64,000 bases of DNA from an uncultured Oscillospiraceae bacterium (GTDB lineage Bacteria > Bacillota > Clostridia > Oscillospirales > Oscillospiraceae). The DNA lies in NCBI GenBank assembly GCA_950075865.1, contig CATMVA010000009.1:32049-96048 (forward strand). Direction: 5' to 3'. Of this stretch, positions 42,108 through 51,263 are shown in pieces. Numbering within the stretch: position 1 is the first letter of the stretch; each line of letters starts with the position of its first letter. Both the position numbers and the translations under genes were made by a program. The notes under the pieces were generated by a model, which was not told where the DNA came from, did no database searches, and saw nothing but the letters and a program-made list of their open reading frames with translations.

Positions 42108-42221
42108 TGACTTGTAAAAATCTGTCCCGCACCGCCAGGTTGCGGGGGCCTTACCTATTCCGGCACAGGGGTTTGACGAAAAAGGCCCTGCCTTTTTGGC
42201 GGGGCTCTATGGTCGTTGTGA

Positions 42222-43337
42222 TCAAAGATCGGTCTCCAGGGGCTGGCGGAGGGTGTAGCCGTCGGCGCGGATCCGGGACACCACCCGGTTGATGAAGGCC
42301 CGGTCATTGGGCAGGGTGAGCCGTCCCTCCCACTGGCGGACCGACAGGTTGGCCAGCAGGGCAGGGGCGGTGGTGCCGGTGACGGTGGGCTGCCAGCACA
42401 ACCACCCTTCGGCGGCCAGGGCAACCGTGAGGGCGCCCGGGGCGGAGACGATCCGGGTGCGGATCCGGGCGATGTGGCTGAGGAGACGGTTGCCCTCCTC
42501 CAGCTGTGCCAGGGCCTCCTCGGCGGTGCCGCTGACCTGGAGGCCAATGGAGTGGCCGGCGGCCACCGCCTTTCGGACCAGGGCGCTCTGATCGGCTAAA
42601 GAGTCGGGGGTGAAGAGAAAGAGGGCCCGGACCCCGGTGGGGAACAGGTCCACCAGATCCCCGGCGGCCCCGGAGGCTTCCACTGCCAGATAGACCCGCA
42701 CGTCGGACTTGTTGCCCTCGGGGGGCGGGGTGGGGGTGGGCCGGGACGCGGAGGGCGTGGGTGTGGGCGGGGGTGTTGTGGGTTCCATGCCCTGAAGGAT
42801 GTTGTTGTAGCGGGTAAGCATACCGCTGCTGCCCGCCGAGGTGAATACGGTATCGTTCAGGTTGGCCGCCGAGCTGCAGACCCGGATCAGGGTGCCCCGG
42901 TCGGGGGTGGGGATGTGGGAGTACTGCAGGCCGAAGAAGGTACACACGGCGCTGGCCGGGACGTAGATGGCGCCGTTGCGCATGACGGCCCGGAAATTCA
43001 TTTTGTTGCCGTCCCCGTCGGTGCAGGAGCTCTGGTTGACGGCAAAGGTGAGGGTGCCGGTCAGGGAGTATAGGCTGAGGACGGTGCCCCGGTCCTGGTC
43101 CTGCCGGATGCCGTAGTAGACCCCCAGATCTTCATCGGTGGATTCCTTGTCAAAGGTGGTGTAGGGGATGTAGATGACCCCGCTCACCGCCTCGGGCAGG
43201 ATGGGCAGGTCGGCGAATTTGTCGTTTACCGCCAGGATATAGACCGTGGGGGTGGCGGCCAGGGAGGGCAGGGACAGGACCAAGATCCCGGTGAGGAGGG
43301 ACAGCGCGGTCAAAAGAGCCAGAAATTTTTTCTTCAA
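42222..43337 (-). CDS. Secreted protein with copper-amine-oxidase-N-like and deacetylase-like domains
   Basis: The 371-residue protein has a signal peptide cut near SLAA (about residue 28). An N-terminal domain resembles the Cu-amine-oxidase N-terminal (stalk) fold of Clostridia (VSGVIYIPYTTFDKE, GAIYVPASAVCTFFGL). A Pro/Thr-rich linker follows (about 185-212), then a C-terminal domain similar in layout to polysaccharide deacetylases, with AAGHSIGLQVSGT where the family has GHEIGNHT. The metal-binding His residues and the N-terminal catalytic Asp pair are missing, so enzymatic activity is unlikely. The ATG has a GGGAGGGACCGCCCC site upstream. Confidence 0.7.
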   Translation of the reverse strand: MKKKFLALLTALSLLTGILVLSLPSLAATPTVYILAVNDKFADLPILPEAVSGVIYIPYTTFDKESTDEDLGVYYGIRQDQDRGTVLSLYSLTGTLTFAVNQSSCTDGDGNKMNFRAVMRNGAIYVPASAVCTFFGLQYSHIPTPDRGTLIRVCSSAANLNDTVFTSAGSSGMLTRYNNILQGMEPTTPPPTPTPSASRPTPTPPPEGNKSDVRVYLAVEASGAAGDLVDLFPTGVRALFLFTPDSLADQSALVRKAVAAGHSIGLQVSGTAEEALAQLEEGNRLLSHIARIRTRIVSAPGALTVALAAEGWLCWQPTVTGTTAPALLANLSVRQWEGRLTLPNDRAFINRVVSRIRADGYTLRQPLETDL

Positions 43338-43366
43338 GGGGCGGTCCCTCCTTTCCTCCGTGCGTA

Positions 43367-43396
43367 CAGGACAGAGGGACGGTTCTTGCTGTCCTG
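43367..43396. repeat. Dispersed hairpin, copy 2 (AGGGACGGTTCTT family)
   Basis: CAGGACAG pairs with CTGTCCTG around AGGGACGGTTCTTG. The inner part equals that of the hairpin at 25700-25730. It lies 17 bases past the ftsH stop codon and upstream of the secreted protein gene. Confidence 0.7.
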
Positions 43397-43413
43397 CTGT
43401 GGGTGGCCGAAGT

Positions 43414-45264
43414 TCACTCGTTCATCATTTTCTCAAAGGTCTCGCCATCCATGGTCTCGTGCTCCAGCAGGTATCCGGCCACCTGGTCCAGCTTGGCCCG
43501 GTCCCGGGTAAGGATGGCTTTGCAGATGTCGTAGGCCTGGTCCAGGAGGGCTTTGACCTCCTCGTCAATGAGATTGGCGGTCTCCTCGGAGTAGGTCTTG
43601 GCCTGGGCCATGCTCCGGCCGATGAAGACCTCGTCGTGGCCCGAGTCAAAGACCACGTTGCCCAGTTTGTCGCTCATGCCATAGCGCATGACCATGTTCC
43701 GGGCGATGTGGCTGGCGGTCTGCAGGTCGCTGCCCGCGCCGGTGGAGATGTCCCCCAGCACCAGTTCCTCGGCGCACCGGCCGCCCAGACAGACGGCGAT
43801 ACGCTCCTGGAGCTCCTTTTTGGACTGGAAGGATTTGTCCTCCCGGGGAAGGTGGATGGTCATGCCGCCGGCCATGCCGCGGGGCACGATGGTGATGGAG
43901 TGGACCGGGTCCTGGGTGGGCAGAGCCCGGAGGACCAGGGCGTGGCCCGCCTCGTGGTAGGCGGTGAGCTTCCGCTCCCGCTCAATGACTACACGGCTCT
44001 TCTTCTCGGGGCCGGCCAGCACCTTGATGACCGATTCCCGGAAGTCTTCCATGGTGAGGAAGGCCCGGCGGAATTTGGCGGCCCGGAGGGCCGATTCGTT
44101 GCAGAGGTTTTCCAGGTCGGCCCCCGTGAAGCCGGCGGTGGATTTGGCCACCACCTTCAGATCCACATCGTCGCCCAGGGGCTTGTTCCGGGTGTGGACC
44201 TTCAGGATCTCCTCCCGGCCCTTCACGTCTGGCTCCCCCACGTAGACCTGCCGGTCGAACCGGCCGGGGCGGAGGATGGCGGGGTCAAGGATATCCACCC
44301 GGTTGGTGGCCGCCAGGACCACCACTCCCTCGTTGGCCGTGAAGCCGTCCATTTCCACCAGGAGCTGGTTCAGGGTCTGTTCACGCTCGTCGTGGCCGCC
44401 GCCCAGACCGGCGCCTCTCTGGCGGGCCACGGCGTCGATCTCGTCGATGAAAACGATGGCGGGGGATTCCTTCTTGGCCTGGTCAAAGAGGTCACGGACC
44501 CGGCCGGCGCCCACGCCCACGTAGAGTTCCACAAAATCCGAGCCCGAGATGGACAAAAAGCCCACCCCGGCTTCCCCGGCCACGGCCTTGGCCAGCATGG
44601 TCTTACCGGTGCCCGGAGGACCCACCAGCAGGATGCCCTTGGGGATCCGGGCGCCCAGCTGGAGATACCGTTCCGGATCCTTCAGGAAGTCCACCACCTC
44701 CTGCAGCTCGGCTTTTTCCTCGTCGGCGCCGGCCACGTCGGCAAAGGTGACCTTCTTGCCTTCGGCGTTCACCGTCTTGGTCCGGGCCCGGTTGAAGCGG
44801 TTGGCACCTCCGCTGCCGCCCACACCGCCGCCGCCAACGCCCCCGCTCTGCCGGGCCATCATGGTGTACCACAGCAGAACAAAAAGGGCGATGACCACGA
44901 TCCAGGGCAGGAAGGAGGCCCACCAGGGCAGGGTGGTGTCGGGGGGATAGTCATACTCGCTGATGATCCCCAGCCGGTGCTGCTCCACCAGCATATCGTT
45001 GAATTCCTCGTAGAACAGCTCCAGGGAGTGGATCCTGGAGGTGACGGTGGAGCCGTTTTTCAGCACCATGGTGAGGGTGTTGTCCTTCACCGACACGGTC
45101 TCCACCTGGCGGGACTCGATGAGGGTGCGCACCTCGCCCCAGGTAGGTGGCGGCGCTTGATCCAGACCCCGCAGGGCAAAGACGGTCAGCAGCAGGATCC
45201 CCACGATCAGGGCAAGGAAAGCGCTGTCCCGGTAATTCATCTTCTTATTCAAAGGGGAACTCAC
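43414..45264 (-). CDS. ftsH: ATP-dependent zinc metalloprotease FtsH
   Basis: A membrane-anchored AAA protease of 616 residues that degrades misfolded membrane and regulatory proteins. Two membrane helices (about residues 12-30 and 102-122) flank a periplasmic-side domain. A Gly-rich linker ([13 protein letters not shown]) leads to the AAA domain with Walker A GPPGTGKT, Walker B FIDEIDAV and the arginine-finger block RPGRFDRQ. The zinc site is HEAGH. The start is uncertain: GTG at 45264 is only 1 base from AAAGGA, so TTG at 45252 or ATG at 45240 may be used. It is the last gene of tilS-hpt-ftsH. Confidence 0.96.
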   Translation of the reverse strand: MSSPLNKKMNYRDSAFLALIVGILLLTVFALRGLDQAPPPTWGEVRTLIESRQVETVSVKDNTLTMVLKNGSTVTSRIHSLELFYEEFNDMLVEQHRLGIISEYDYPPDTTLPWWASFLPWIVVIALFVLLWYTMMARQSGGVGGGGVGGSGGANRFNRARTKTVNAEGKKVTFADVAGADEEKAELQEVVDFLKDPERYLQLGARIPKGILLVGPPGTGKTMLAKAVAGEAGVGFLSISGSDFVELYVGVGAGRVRDLFDQAKKESPAIVFIDEIDAVARQRGAGLGGGHDEREQTLNQLLVEMDGFTANEGVVVLAATNRVDILDPAILRPGRFDRQVYVGEPDVKGREEILKVHTRNKPLGDDVDLKVVAKSTAGFTGADLENLCNESALRAAKFRRAFLTMEDFRESVIKVLAGPEKKSRVVIERERKLTAYHEAGHALVLRALPTQDPVHSITIVPRGMAGGMTIHLPREDKSFQSKKELQERIAVCLGGRCAEELVLGDISTGAGSDLQTASHIARNMVMRYGMSDKLGNVVFDSGHDEVFIGRSMAQAKTYSEETANLIDEEVKALLDQAYDICKAILTRDRAKLDQVAGYLLEHETMDGETFEKMMNE

Positions 45265-45291
45265 ATCCTTTCGGAAATAGGGAACAGGGGC

Positions 45292-45846
45292 TCAGGAATT
45301 TTGGTACACCTGGGGCTTGAGCACCCCTATGTAGGGCAGGTTGCGGTAGCGCTCGTCATAGTCCAGGCCGTAGCCTACCACGAACTTGTCGGGGACGGTA
45401 AAGCCCACATAGTCGGCCTTGATGGGCTTGACCCGGCGGGAGGGCTTGTCCAGCAGGGTACACAGACGGAGGGAGGCCGGGTGCCGGGCCTGGAGGACCT
45501 GGAACAGGTAATGGAGGGTGTTGCCGCTGTCCAGAATGTCCTCCACCACGATCACGTCCTTGCCCTCGATGGAGTCGGAGAGGTCCTTGATGATGTTCAC
45601 CTGGCCCGAGGAGGTGGTGCCCGAGCCGTAGGAGGACACCGCCATAAAGTCCACCGTGCAGGGGATGGACAGGGCCCGCGTCAGGTCGGCCATGAAAATG
45701 TAGGACCCCCGCAGCACGCTGACCAGCATGGGCTCCTTCCCGGCGTAGTCGGCGCTGATTTGGTCCCCCATGACCCGGATCCTGTCGCGGAGTTCTTCCT
45801 CGGACAGCAGAACGTGGTCAATGTTTTTCTCCATGATGTTGCTCAT
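45292..45846 (-). CDS. hpt: Hypoxanthine phosphoribosyltransferase
   Basis: Salvages hypoxanthine and guanine with PRPP. The 184-residue protein has the PRPP-binding loop VIVVEDILDSGNTLHYL and the purine-binding end KADYVGFTVPDKFVVGYGLDYD. The ATG overlaps the tilS stop by 4 bases (ATGA), so translation is coupled. ftsH follows 27 bases later. The tilS-hpt-ftsH order is widely conserved in Firmicutes. Confidence 0.96.
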   Translation of the reverse strand: MSNIMEKNIDHVLLSEEELRDRIRVMGDQISADYAGKEPMLVSVLRGSYIFMADLTRALSIPCTVDFMAVSSYGSGTTSSGQVNIIKDLSDSIEGKDVIVVEDILDSGNTLHYLFQVLQARHPASLRLCTLLDKPSRRVKPIKADYVGFTVPDKFVVGYGLDYDERYRNLPYIGVLKPQVYQNS

Positions 45847-47192
45847 TTCCCATTCTCCTCTGTGTGTTGGATTTGAATAAACCGACGATCTTTACCATTT
45901 TCAGGTTGAAATTCCAGATCTACGCCCAAGGGCCAGACAGCGGCCAAACGGCCATCCACAAAAAAGGCGGGAAGGGTATCCCGTTCTGTCAGCCCGATGC
46001 CTTTGTCCAGACAGAGGCGCTTGATGGTGCGGGCACCGTTAGAACCTGAAAGGGTAAGCCGCTGGGCGGGAGGGCAAGGCCCCACAGTGACGGCGGCGGA
46101 AGGCTCGGCAGGAGCACGAATAGACAATCCGTTGCCATCCGGCTGGTCCAATAAGATCAAGGTATAATTTCCCCATCGGACAGGGAAATGGGCGATCAAC
46201 TGCAATTCGGTCCATTTTTGCGGACGGCTTTCCAGAATGAGAGTATTCCAATAACAACGGGCAACAACTCCGTGTGGAAGGTCCATCCGACTTTCGTAGC
46301 GATAACGTGAGTGCATCATCATGTATTGCAGCGCACGGAGATGTTCGGCGGAGATATCTTTGCGGCCTGTACCGAGTTTATCCAACAGTTGCAGGAGCAT
46401 ACGGGATAAAAGCTCTGACGGGACACACCGATAGTTAAAAAAGGGAAATTCTAACCGGCCATTTTGTACCGTGACCTGTTTGGTATATTTACGGGCTTGT
46501 GCCTCTATGGCCTGATCGATCTCGCTCAGCTGCCGGACGGTGGAACCGATATGCTCAATCGCTTTTGAATTTATCTCCTGCAATACAGGAATGACCTGAT
46601 GGCGGATCCGGTTGCGGGAGTACGTTTCGTCTGTGTTGGAGGAATCCTCCACATGGGGAAGGTCATGAACTTGGAGGTATTCCTCAATATCCTGCCGGGA
46701 ACAGTTTAGGAGAGGCCGGATCAAGTTGCCGCGCATGGGAGCAATGCCCGTGAGCCCATGGAGCCCGGTGCCTCGAATGAGGTTAAAAAGAATGGTCTCC
46801 GCATTGTCGTCGGCATTGTGGGCGGTGGCGATAAGGGCTCCACCCAGAGCCTCGGCAGTTTCGTGCAAAAAGGCATACCGCATCTGCCGGGCGGTTTCCT
46901 CGATGCCTTGTTTCCGGGCCTTGGTCTCGGCTGCCACATCACCGCCGCCAATCTCACAGGGGATGTGCCATGCTTCGCACAACTTCCGGACGAATGCCTC
47001 GTCCCGGTCTGATTCCTCCCCCCGTAGCTGGTGGTTAAAATGGGCCGCCGCCAGGGAGATGTCTTTTCTTTGGGAGAGCATATGGAGCAGACAGACCGAA
47101 TCCGCCCCTCCCGACACGGCGCACAGCACCTTGGCCCCTGGTGGGATCATGTCGTATTCCTGAATGAGGGCATTGAACCGATCAAAAGCCAT
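45843..47192 (-). CDS. tilS: tRNA(Ile)-lysidine synthase
   Basis: Modifies the wobble C of the minor tRNA-Ile to lysidine. The 449-residue protein has the ATP-pyrophosphatase loop SGGADSVCLL near the N terminus, then AAAHFNHQLRGEESDRDE, ARKQGIEETARQMRY and TAHNADDNAETILFN. A C-terminal TilS domain (about 375-440) contains NGARTIKRLCLDKGI. It starts 1 base after the dnaB stop codon. Its base composition is lower in GC than its neighbours and its codon choice is less biased, suggesting weak expression or foreign origin. Confidence 0.95.
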   Translation of the reverse strand: MAFDRFNALIQEYDMIPPGAKVLCAVSGGADSVCLLHMLSQRKDISLAAAHFNHQLRGEESDRDEAFVRKLCEAWHIPCEIGGGDVAAETKARKQGIEETARQMRYAFLHETAEALGGALIATAHNADDNAETILFNLIRGTGLHGLTGIAPMRGNLIRPLLNCSRQDIEEYLQVHDLPHVEDSSNTDETYSRNRIRHQVIPVLQEINSKAIEHIGSTVRQLSEIDQAIEAQARKYTKQVTVQNGRLEFPFFNYRCVPSELLSRMLLQLLDKLGTGRKDISAEHLRALQYMMMHSRYRYESRMDLPHGVVARCYWNTLILESRPQKWTELQLIAHFPVRWGNYTLILLDQPDGNGLSIRAPAEPSAAVTVGPCPPAQRLTLSGSNGARTIKRLCLDKGIGLTERDTLPAFFVDGRLAAVWPLGVDLEFQPENGKDRRFIQIQHTEENGK

Positions 47193-47193
47193 C

Positions 47194-48540
47194 TCAGTAC
47201 TCCTCGTACCGCCGCTCCACCGAGGTGAAAGTGGTGTACTCGGGGATCCACTGGAGATCCACCGTGCCGGTCTCGCCGTGGCGGTTCTTGGCGATGATGC
47301 ACTCGGCTAGGTTGTGGGCCTCCTCGCTGTCGTTGTACATCCCCTCCCGATAGAGGAAGAGTACGATGTCGGCGTCCTGCTCGATGGCCCCCGATTCCCG
47401 AAGGTCGGAGAGCATGGGCCGCTTGTCGGCCCGGCTCTCGTTGGCCCGGGAGAGCTGGGAAAGGCACAGGATGGGCACGTTCAGGTCCTTGGCCATGATC
47501 TTCAGGGCCCGGGAGATGTCCGAGACGATCTGCTGCCGGTTGTCCCCCGAGCGGGTGGGTCCGCCGGCCGAGGTCATGAGCTGAAGATAGTCTATGACGA
47601 CCAGGCCCAGGTTATCCAGCCGCCGGCATTTGGATTTCATGTCGGCCACCGTGAGCATGGGGTTGTCGTCGATGTGGATCCGGGTCTGGCTCAGGGCGGC
47701 GGTGGCGGCTGCCACCTTGCCCCAGTCGTCTTCGCTGAGCCGTCCGGTGATGAGCCGCTTGAGCTCCACAAAGGACTCGCTGGAGATGAGACGCATGGCC
47801 AGCTGTTCCTTGCTCATCTCCAGGGAGAAATAGGCCACCGCCTTGTCCTGGTAGCGTTTGCTCACATTGAGCATCAGGTTGAGGGCCAGGGAGGACTTGC
47901 CCATGCCGGGCCGGGCGGCCAGGATCAGCAGGTCGGATTTGTTCAGGCCCGAGATGGCCCGGTCGATGTCAGGAAAATTGGTGGTCAGGCCGGGGACGGC
48001 CTCCCCGCTGGCCGAGAGCTCGTTGAGCCGGTCAATGGCGGCCTGGACGATGGGGGAGATGGGCTCCAGCCCCTCCACCGAGCGGCCCTGCCGGATGGCG
48101 TAGATCCGCTGCTCGGCCAGTTCGATGGCCTCCTGGGCGGTGGCGGTGCCCTCCCTCACCAGGTCGGTGATGCTCCCTGCCGTCTGGGCTACCTGCCGCA
48201 GCAGGGATTTGTCCCGGACGATGGAGACATATTCCGCCACGTTGGCGGCGGTGGGGGTGATGACCATGAGCTGCCGTACATAGTCGTAGGAGGTGTTCTC
48301 GTCGTATACCCCGACCTGCTTCATTTTGTCCAGTACGGTCACCGGGTCGATCTTCTCGGAGAAATTGTACATGGAGGAGATGGCCTCGAAGATCTCCCGG
48401 TTCTGCCGGAGGTAGAAGTCCTCAGGGCGCAGAGCGCCCATCACGGTGTGGATACACCGCTCGTCAATAAGCATGGAACCCAGCACAGCCTGCTCGGCCT
48501 CCATGGAGTGGGGCATCTGACGGGAGATCAGCTCGTCCAT
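47194..48540 (-). CDS. dnaB: Replicative DNA helicase
   Basis: Hexameric helicase of the replication fork, called DnaC in B. subtilis; 448 residues. The N-terminal domain opens PHSMEAEQAVLGSMLID. The RecA-like ATPase domain has Walker A AARPGMGKSS, Walker B LVVIDYLQLM and the C-terminal block GTVDLQWIPEYTTF. No intein is present. It lies downstream of rplI with a gap of about 150 bases and directly before tilS. Confidence 0.97.
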   Translation of the reverse strand: MDELISRQMPHSMEAEQAVLGSMLIDERCIHTVMGALRPEDFYLRQNREIFEAISSMYNFSEKIDPVTVLDKMKQVGVYDENTSYDYVRQLMVITPTAANVAEYVSIVRDKSLLRQVAQTAGSITDLVREGTATAQEAIELAEQRIYAIRQGRSVEGLEPISPIVQAAIDRLNELSASGEAVPGLTTNFPDIDRAISGLNKSDLLILAARPGMGKSSLALNLMLNVSKRYQDKAVAYFSLEMSKEQLAMRLISSESFVELKRLITGRLSEDDWGKVAAATAALSQTRIHIDDNPMLTVADMKSKCRRLDNLGLVVIDYLQLMTSAGGPTRSGDNRQQIVSDISRALKIMAKDLNVPILCLSQLSRANESRADKRPMLSDLRESGAIEQDADIVLFLYREGMYNDSEEAHNLAECIIAKNRHGETGTVDLQWIPEYTTFTSVERRYEEY

Positions 48541-48580
48541 GATGATTCACCTCGAAGAAGGGTTCTGTGTACGAAAGGGA

Positions 48581-48670
48581 GGGAGCTAAAATGCCCTGTT
48601 TTTTATGCTCCCAAAACGGGCCGGAGGCCGCGGAGATTTTCTGGAGGGACCCCCTGCATGAAAAACAGGG
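48581..48670 (-). other. Long inverted repeat between rplI and dnaB
   Basis: CCCTGTTTTTTATGC (48594-48608) and GCATGAAAAACAGGG (48656-48670) can form a 15-bp stem with one G-T pair and a 47-base GC-rich loop. A second, competing stem is GGGAGC (48581-48586) with GCTCCC (48607-48612), which shares 2 bases with the first. No T tract follows. The layout could make an attenuator or a processing site between rplI and dnaB. Confidence 0.45.
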
Positions 48671-48691
48671 GATCCTGGGCCCAACTGAAGT

Positions 48692-49138
48692 TCAGGCCTC
48701 GGTCACCACCACATTGATAGTCCCCGAGATCTCATACCCCAGCTTGCACTTGAGCTGGTAAGTCCCGAAGGCCTTGATGGGGTCGGTCAGCACGATCTTG
48801 GTCTTGGCGATGTCGATGCCGCACTGGGCCTTCAGAGCGTCGGATACCTCCTTGCTGGTCACCGACCCGAAGAGCTTACCGGCGCCCCCCGCCTTGGCGG
48901 GGATCTTTACCATACAGCCCTTGAGTTGCTCGGCGATGGCCATGGCGGCGGCGCGCTCGGCGGCCTCTTGAGCCAGCCGTGCTTTCTCCTGCTGCTTCAT
49001 GGTGTTCAGGTTCTCGGCGGTGGCGGCCACGGCCAGCTTCCGGGGGAGAAGGAAATTCCGGGCGTAGCCGTCGCTGGCCTCGATGAGCTGGCCCTTCTTG
49101 CCCTGTCCCTTCACGTCCTGCTGCAAAATGACTTTCAT
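48692..49138 (-). CDS. rplI: Ribosomal protein bL9
   Basis: The 148-residue large-subunit protein has the L9 signature region GQLIEASDGYARNFLLPRKL near the N terminus, a long connecting helix rich in Ala, Glu and Gln (about 45-80) and a C-terminal domain with GKLFGSVTSKEV. The ATG at 49138 follows TAAGGAGTGTTACCT. It lies 12 bases after gdpP; gdpP-rplI-dnaB is a common Firmicutes order. Confidence 0.97.
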   Translation of the reverse strand: MKVILQQDVKGQGKKGQLIEASDGYARNFLLPRKLAVAATAENLNTMKQQEKARLAQEAAERAAAMAIAEQLKGCMVKIPAKAGGAGKLFGSVTSKEVSDALKAQCGIDIAKTKIVLTDPIKAFGTYQLKCKLGYEISGTINVVVTEA

Positions 49139-49150
49139 AGGTAACACTCC

Positions 49151-51157
49151 TTATTTGGTTTCACAGTAATTGTCGATGGCCGCCATCAGCCGGGCCCGGA
49201 CCGAATCCAGGGTGGCGTCGGCGATCTGGGCGCCCGCAGCGGCGGCGTTGCCACCCCCGCCCAGGGCCTCCAGGATGACCTGGACGTTGACCTCCCCGAT
49301 GCTCCGGCCGGAGAGGATGACCCGGCCGTCCTCGGAGGGAAAGAGGACAAAGGAGGCGCCCACCCCGGCTACCGAGAGCAGCTCATCGGCAGCCTGAGCC
49401 GCCGTGACCCGATCCACCGGGTGGTCCACGGCGGCAATGGCCATGCCGTCCCGGTAGACCTTGGCCGCTTTGATGATCTCATAGCGGGAGATGGTGCTGG
49501 GCAGGTCGTTCTCAAAGAACCGGCGCACCTCGGTGGTGTCGGCCCCCGCCCGGCGGAGGAAGGCGGCTGCCTCGAAGGTCCGGGCGCCGGTCCGCAGGGA
49601 GAAGTTCTTGGTATCCAGCATGATGCCGGCCATCAGGGCCTCGGCTTCCCCCTTCAGCAGCTCCTTGGGGTCGATGATATACTGGAGCAGCTCGGTGACC
49701 AGTTCGGAGGTGGAGGAGGCGTACAGCTCCTGGAAGCTGAAGGCCGCCCCCTCGATGTAGCTGGCCGCCCGGCGGTGGTGGTCGATGACGGCCACCTTGT
49801 TGCAGGCCTCCAGCAGGTCCTGGGAGAGCACCTGTCCGGGCCGGTTGGTGTCCACCACGATGAGCAGGGCCGAGGGGTCGGCGCTGATGAGGGCCTCGGT
49901 GGGGGAGAGGAAGATCCCCTCGTACTCGCTCAGTTCGGCCAGCATGTCGATGAGCCGGTCGGCCGGGCTGGGGTCGGTGGGCCGGACGATGTGGATGGGC
50001 TTGCCCTGTTTCCGGGCCATGGCCGCGATGCCGGCCGCCGGACCGACGCAGTCCAGATCGGGGAAGGCATGTCCCATGACAAAGACCTGGGAGGCGTCGG
50101 CCACCAGGGAGTTGAGGGCGCTGGCCATGACCCGGCTCTTGACCTTGGTGTGCTTCTCGGTCTCCTTGGAGCGGCCGCCGTAGAACTCGAAGTTGAAGCG
50201 GTTCTTGACCACCGCCTGGTCGCCGCCCCGGGAGAGGGCCATCTCCAGAGCCAGGGAGGCGTACTGGAACAGGTCGGTAAAGCTGCCGGCGTCCCGGCCC
50301 GCGCCGATGGACAGGGTCATGGGCAGGCCGTTAGGGTTGACCACCTCCCGGATCTGGTCCACGATGTCGAACTTGGACTCCAGAAGCTGGGGCAGACACC
50401 GCTCCTCAAAGAGGAAGAGGAACCGGTCCCGGTCATAGCGGCACAGCATGCCGCCCGTGGGGGCGCACCACTCGTTCAGCCGGCGGTTCACGTCGGAGAG
50501 CATGGCGGTCTTCACATTGTCCCCCACGCCCTTGAAGATCTCGTCGTAGCTGTCCAGCACCAGCAGGGCCAGCACCGGCCGGGTGGCGTAGTAGTCGTCC
50601 CGGACGGTGGAGAAATCGGTGATATCCAGCCAGTAGGTGGTGGCCAGAAAGCCCTGGCCTCTCCGGTCCTCGGTGCGGACCATGTGGCCGTAGACCAGGA
50701 ATCTGCGGTCCCGGATATGGACCTCGGCGGGGCACTGGGTCTTGCCCTCCATCAGCCACCGGGGGTCAAAGGAGGGCACCGCGTCCGAGATCTTCCGGTC
50801 AAAGAGGTGCTCCCGGTCCCCTGTGATCTGGAGAAACAGGTCGTTGGACCAGATGACCTCCTCGGTGTCGGGCCGGAAGATGACCATGGGCAGGGGGGCG
50901 TTCACCATGGTGTCCTTGGCGGCCACGTCCATGTCGCTGGAGATATTCTCGATGTAGCTCATGATCTCCCGGCGTTGGGTGGCTCCCCGGCGGCGGAAGT
51001 AGAGGAACAGGATCAGAACCACGGTGACCTCCACCGCGCACAGCGCGTACTGGCCCACCATGGCCGACGCCCCGGCAAAGACCAGCAAAAAGGCGAAATA
51101 GAGCCGGTAGCTGGGGGCGAGCAGATGAGACAAACCCTTCTTCGGCAGGGAAAACAC
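49151..51157 (-). CDS. gdpP: Cyclic-di-AMP phosphodiesterase GdpP
   Basis: A membrane-bound enzyme that degrades c-di-AMP. The 668-residue protein has two N-terminal helices (about residues 17-55), a PAS-like domain (about 75-150), a degenerate GGDEF domain (about 165-300) and DHH/DHHA1 phosphodiesterase domains. The manganese site is visible in GHAFPDLDCVGPA and VIDHHRRAA. The listed GTG start touches the AAAGGAGG ribosome site; a CTG at 51148 (LPKKGLSHLL) is 8 bases away and fits the family's usual N terminus, so initiation there is possible. It heads the run rplI-dnaB-tilS-hpt-ftsH. Confidence 0.95.
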   Translation of the reverse strand: MFSLPKKGLSHLLAPSYRLYFAFLLVFAGASAMVGQYALCAVEVTVVLILFLYFRRRGATQRREIMSYIENISSDMDVAAKDTMVNAPLPMVIFRPDTEEVIWSNDLFLQITGDREHLFDRKISDAVPSFDPRWLMEGKTQCPAEVHIRDRRFLVYGHMVRTEDRRGQGFLATTYWLDITDFSTVRDDYYATRPVLALLVLDSYDEIFKGVGDNVKTAMLSDVNRRLNEWCAPTGGMLCRYDRDRFLFLFEERCLPQLLESKFDIVDQIREVVNPNGLPMTLSIGAGRDAGSFTDLFQYASLALEMALSRGGDQAVVKNRFNFEFYGGRSKETEKHTKVKSRVMASALNSLVADASQVFVMGHAFPDLDCVGPAAGIAAMARKQGKPIHIVRPTDPSPADRLIDMLAELSEYEGIFLSPTEALISADPSALLIVVDTNRPGQVLSQDLLEACNKVAVIDHHRRAASYIEGAAFSFQELYASSTSELVTELLQYIIDPKELLKGEAEALMAGIMLDTKNFSLRTGARTFEAAAFLRRAGADTTEVRRFFENDLPSTISRYEIIKAAKVYRDGMAIAAVDHPVDRVTAAQAADELLSVAGVGASFVLFPSEDGRVILSGRSIGEVNVQVILEALGGGGNAAAAGAQIADATLDSVRARLMAAIDNYCETK

Positions 51158-51263
51158 CTCCTTTTGGCACTATGAAACCAGTTTAGGATTTCTTATTATA
51201 ACAGAACGCCGGGAAAAAAACAAGTGGGGCCGCACAATGTACGGCCCCACTTTGGGACAGACT

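Noticed and set aside
43246..45876. Open frame of 876 codons opposite ftsH and hpt
   Set aside because: It spans two well-supported genes and their gap; there is no initiation site and the composition is typical of antisense GC-rich frames.
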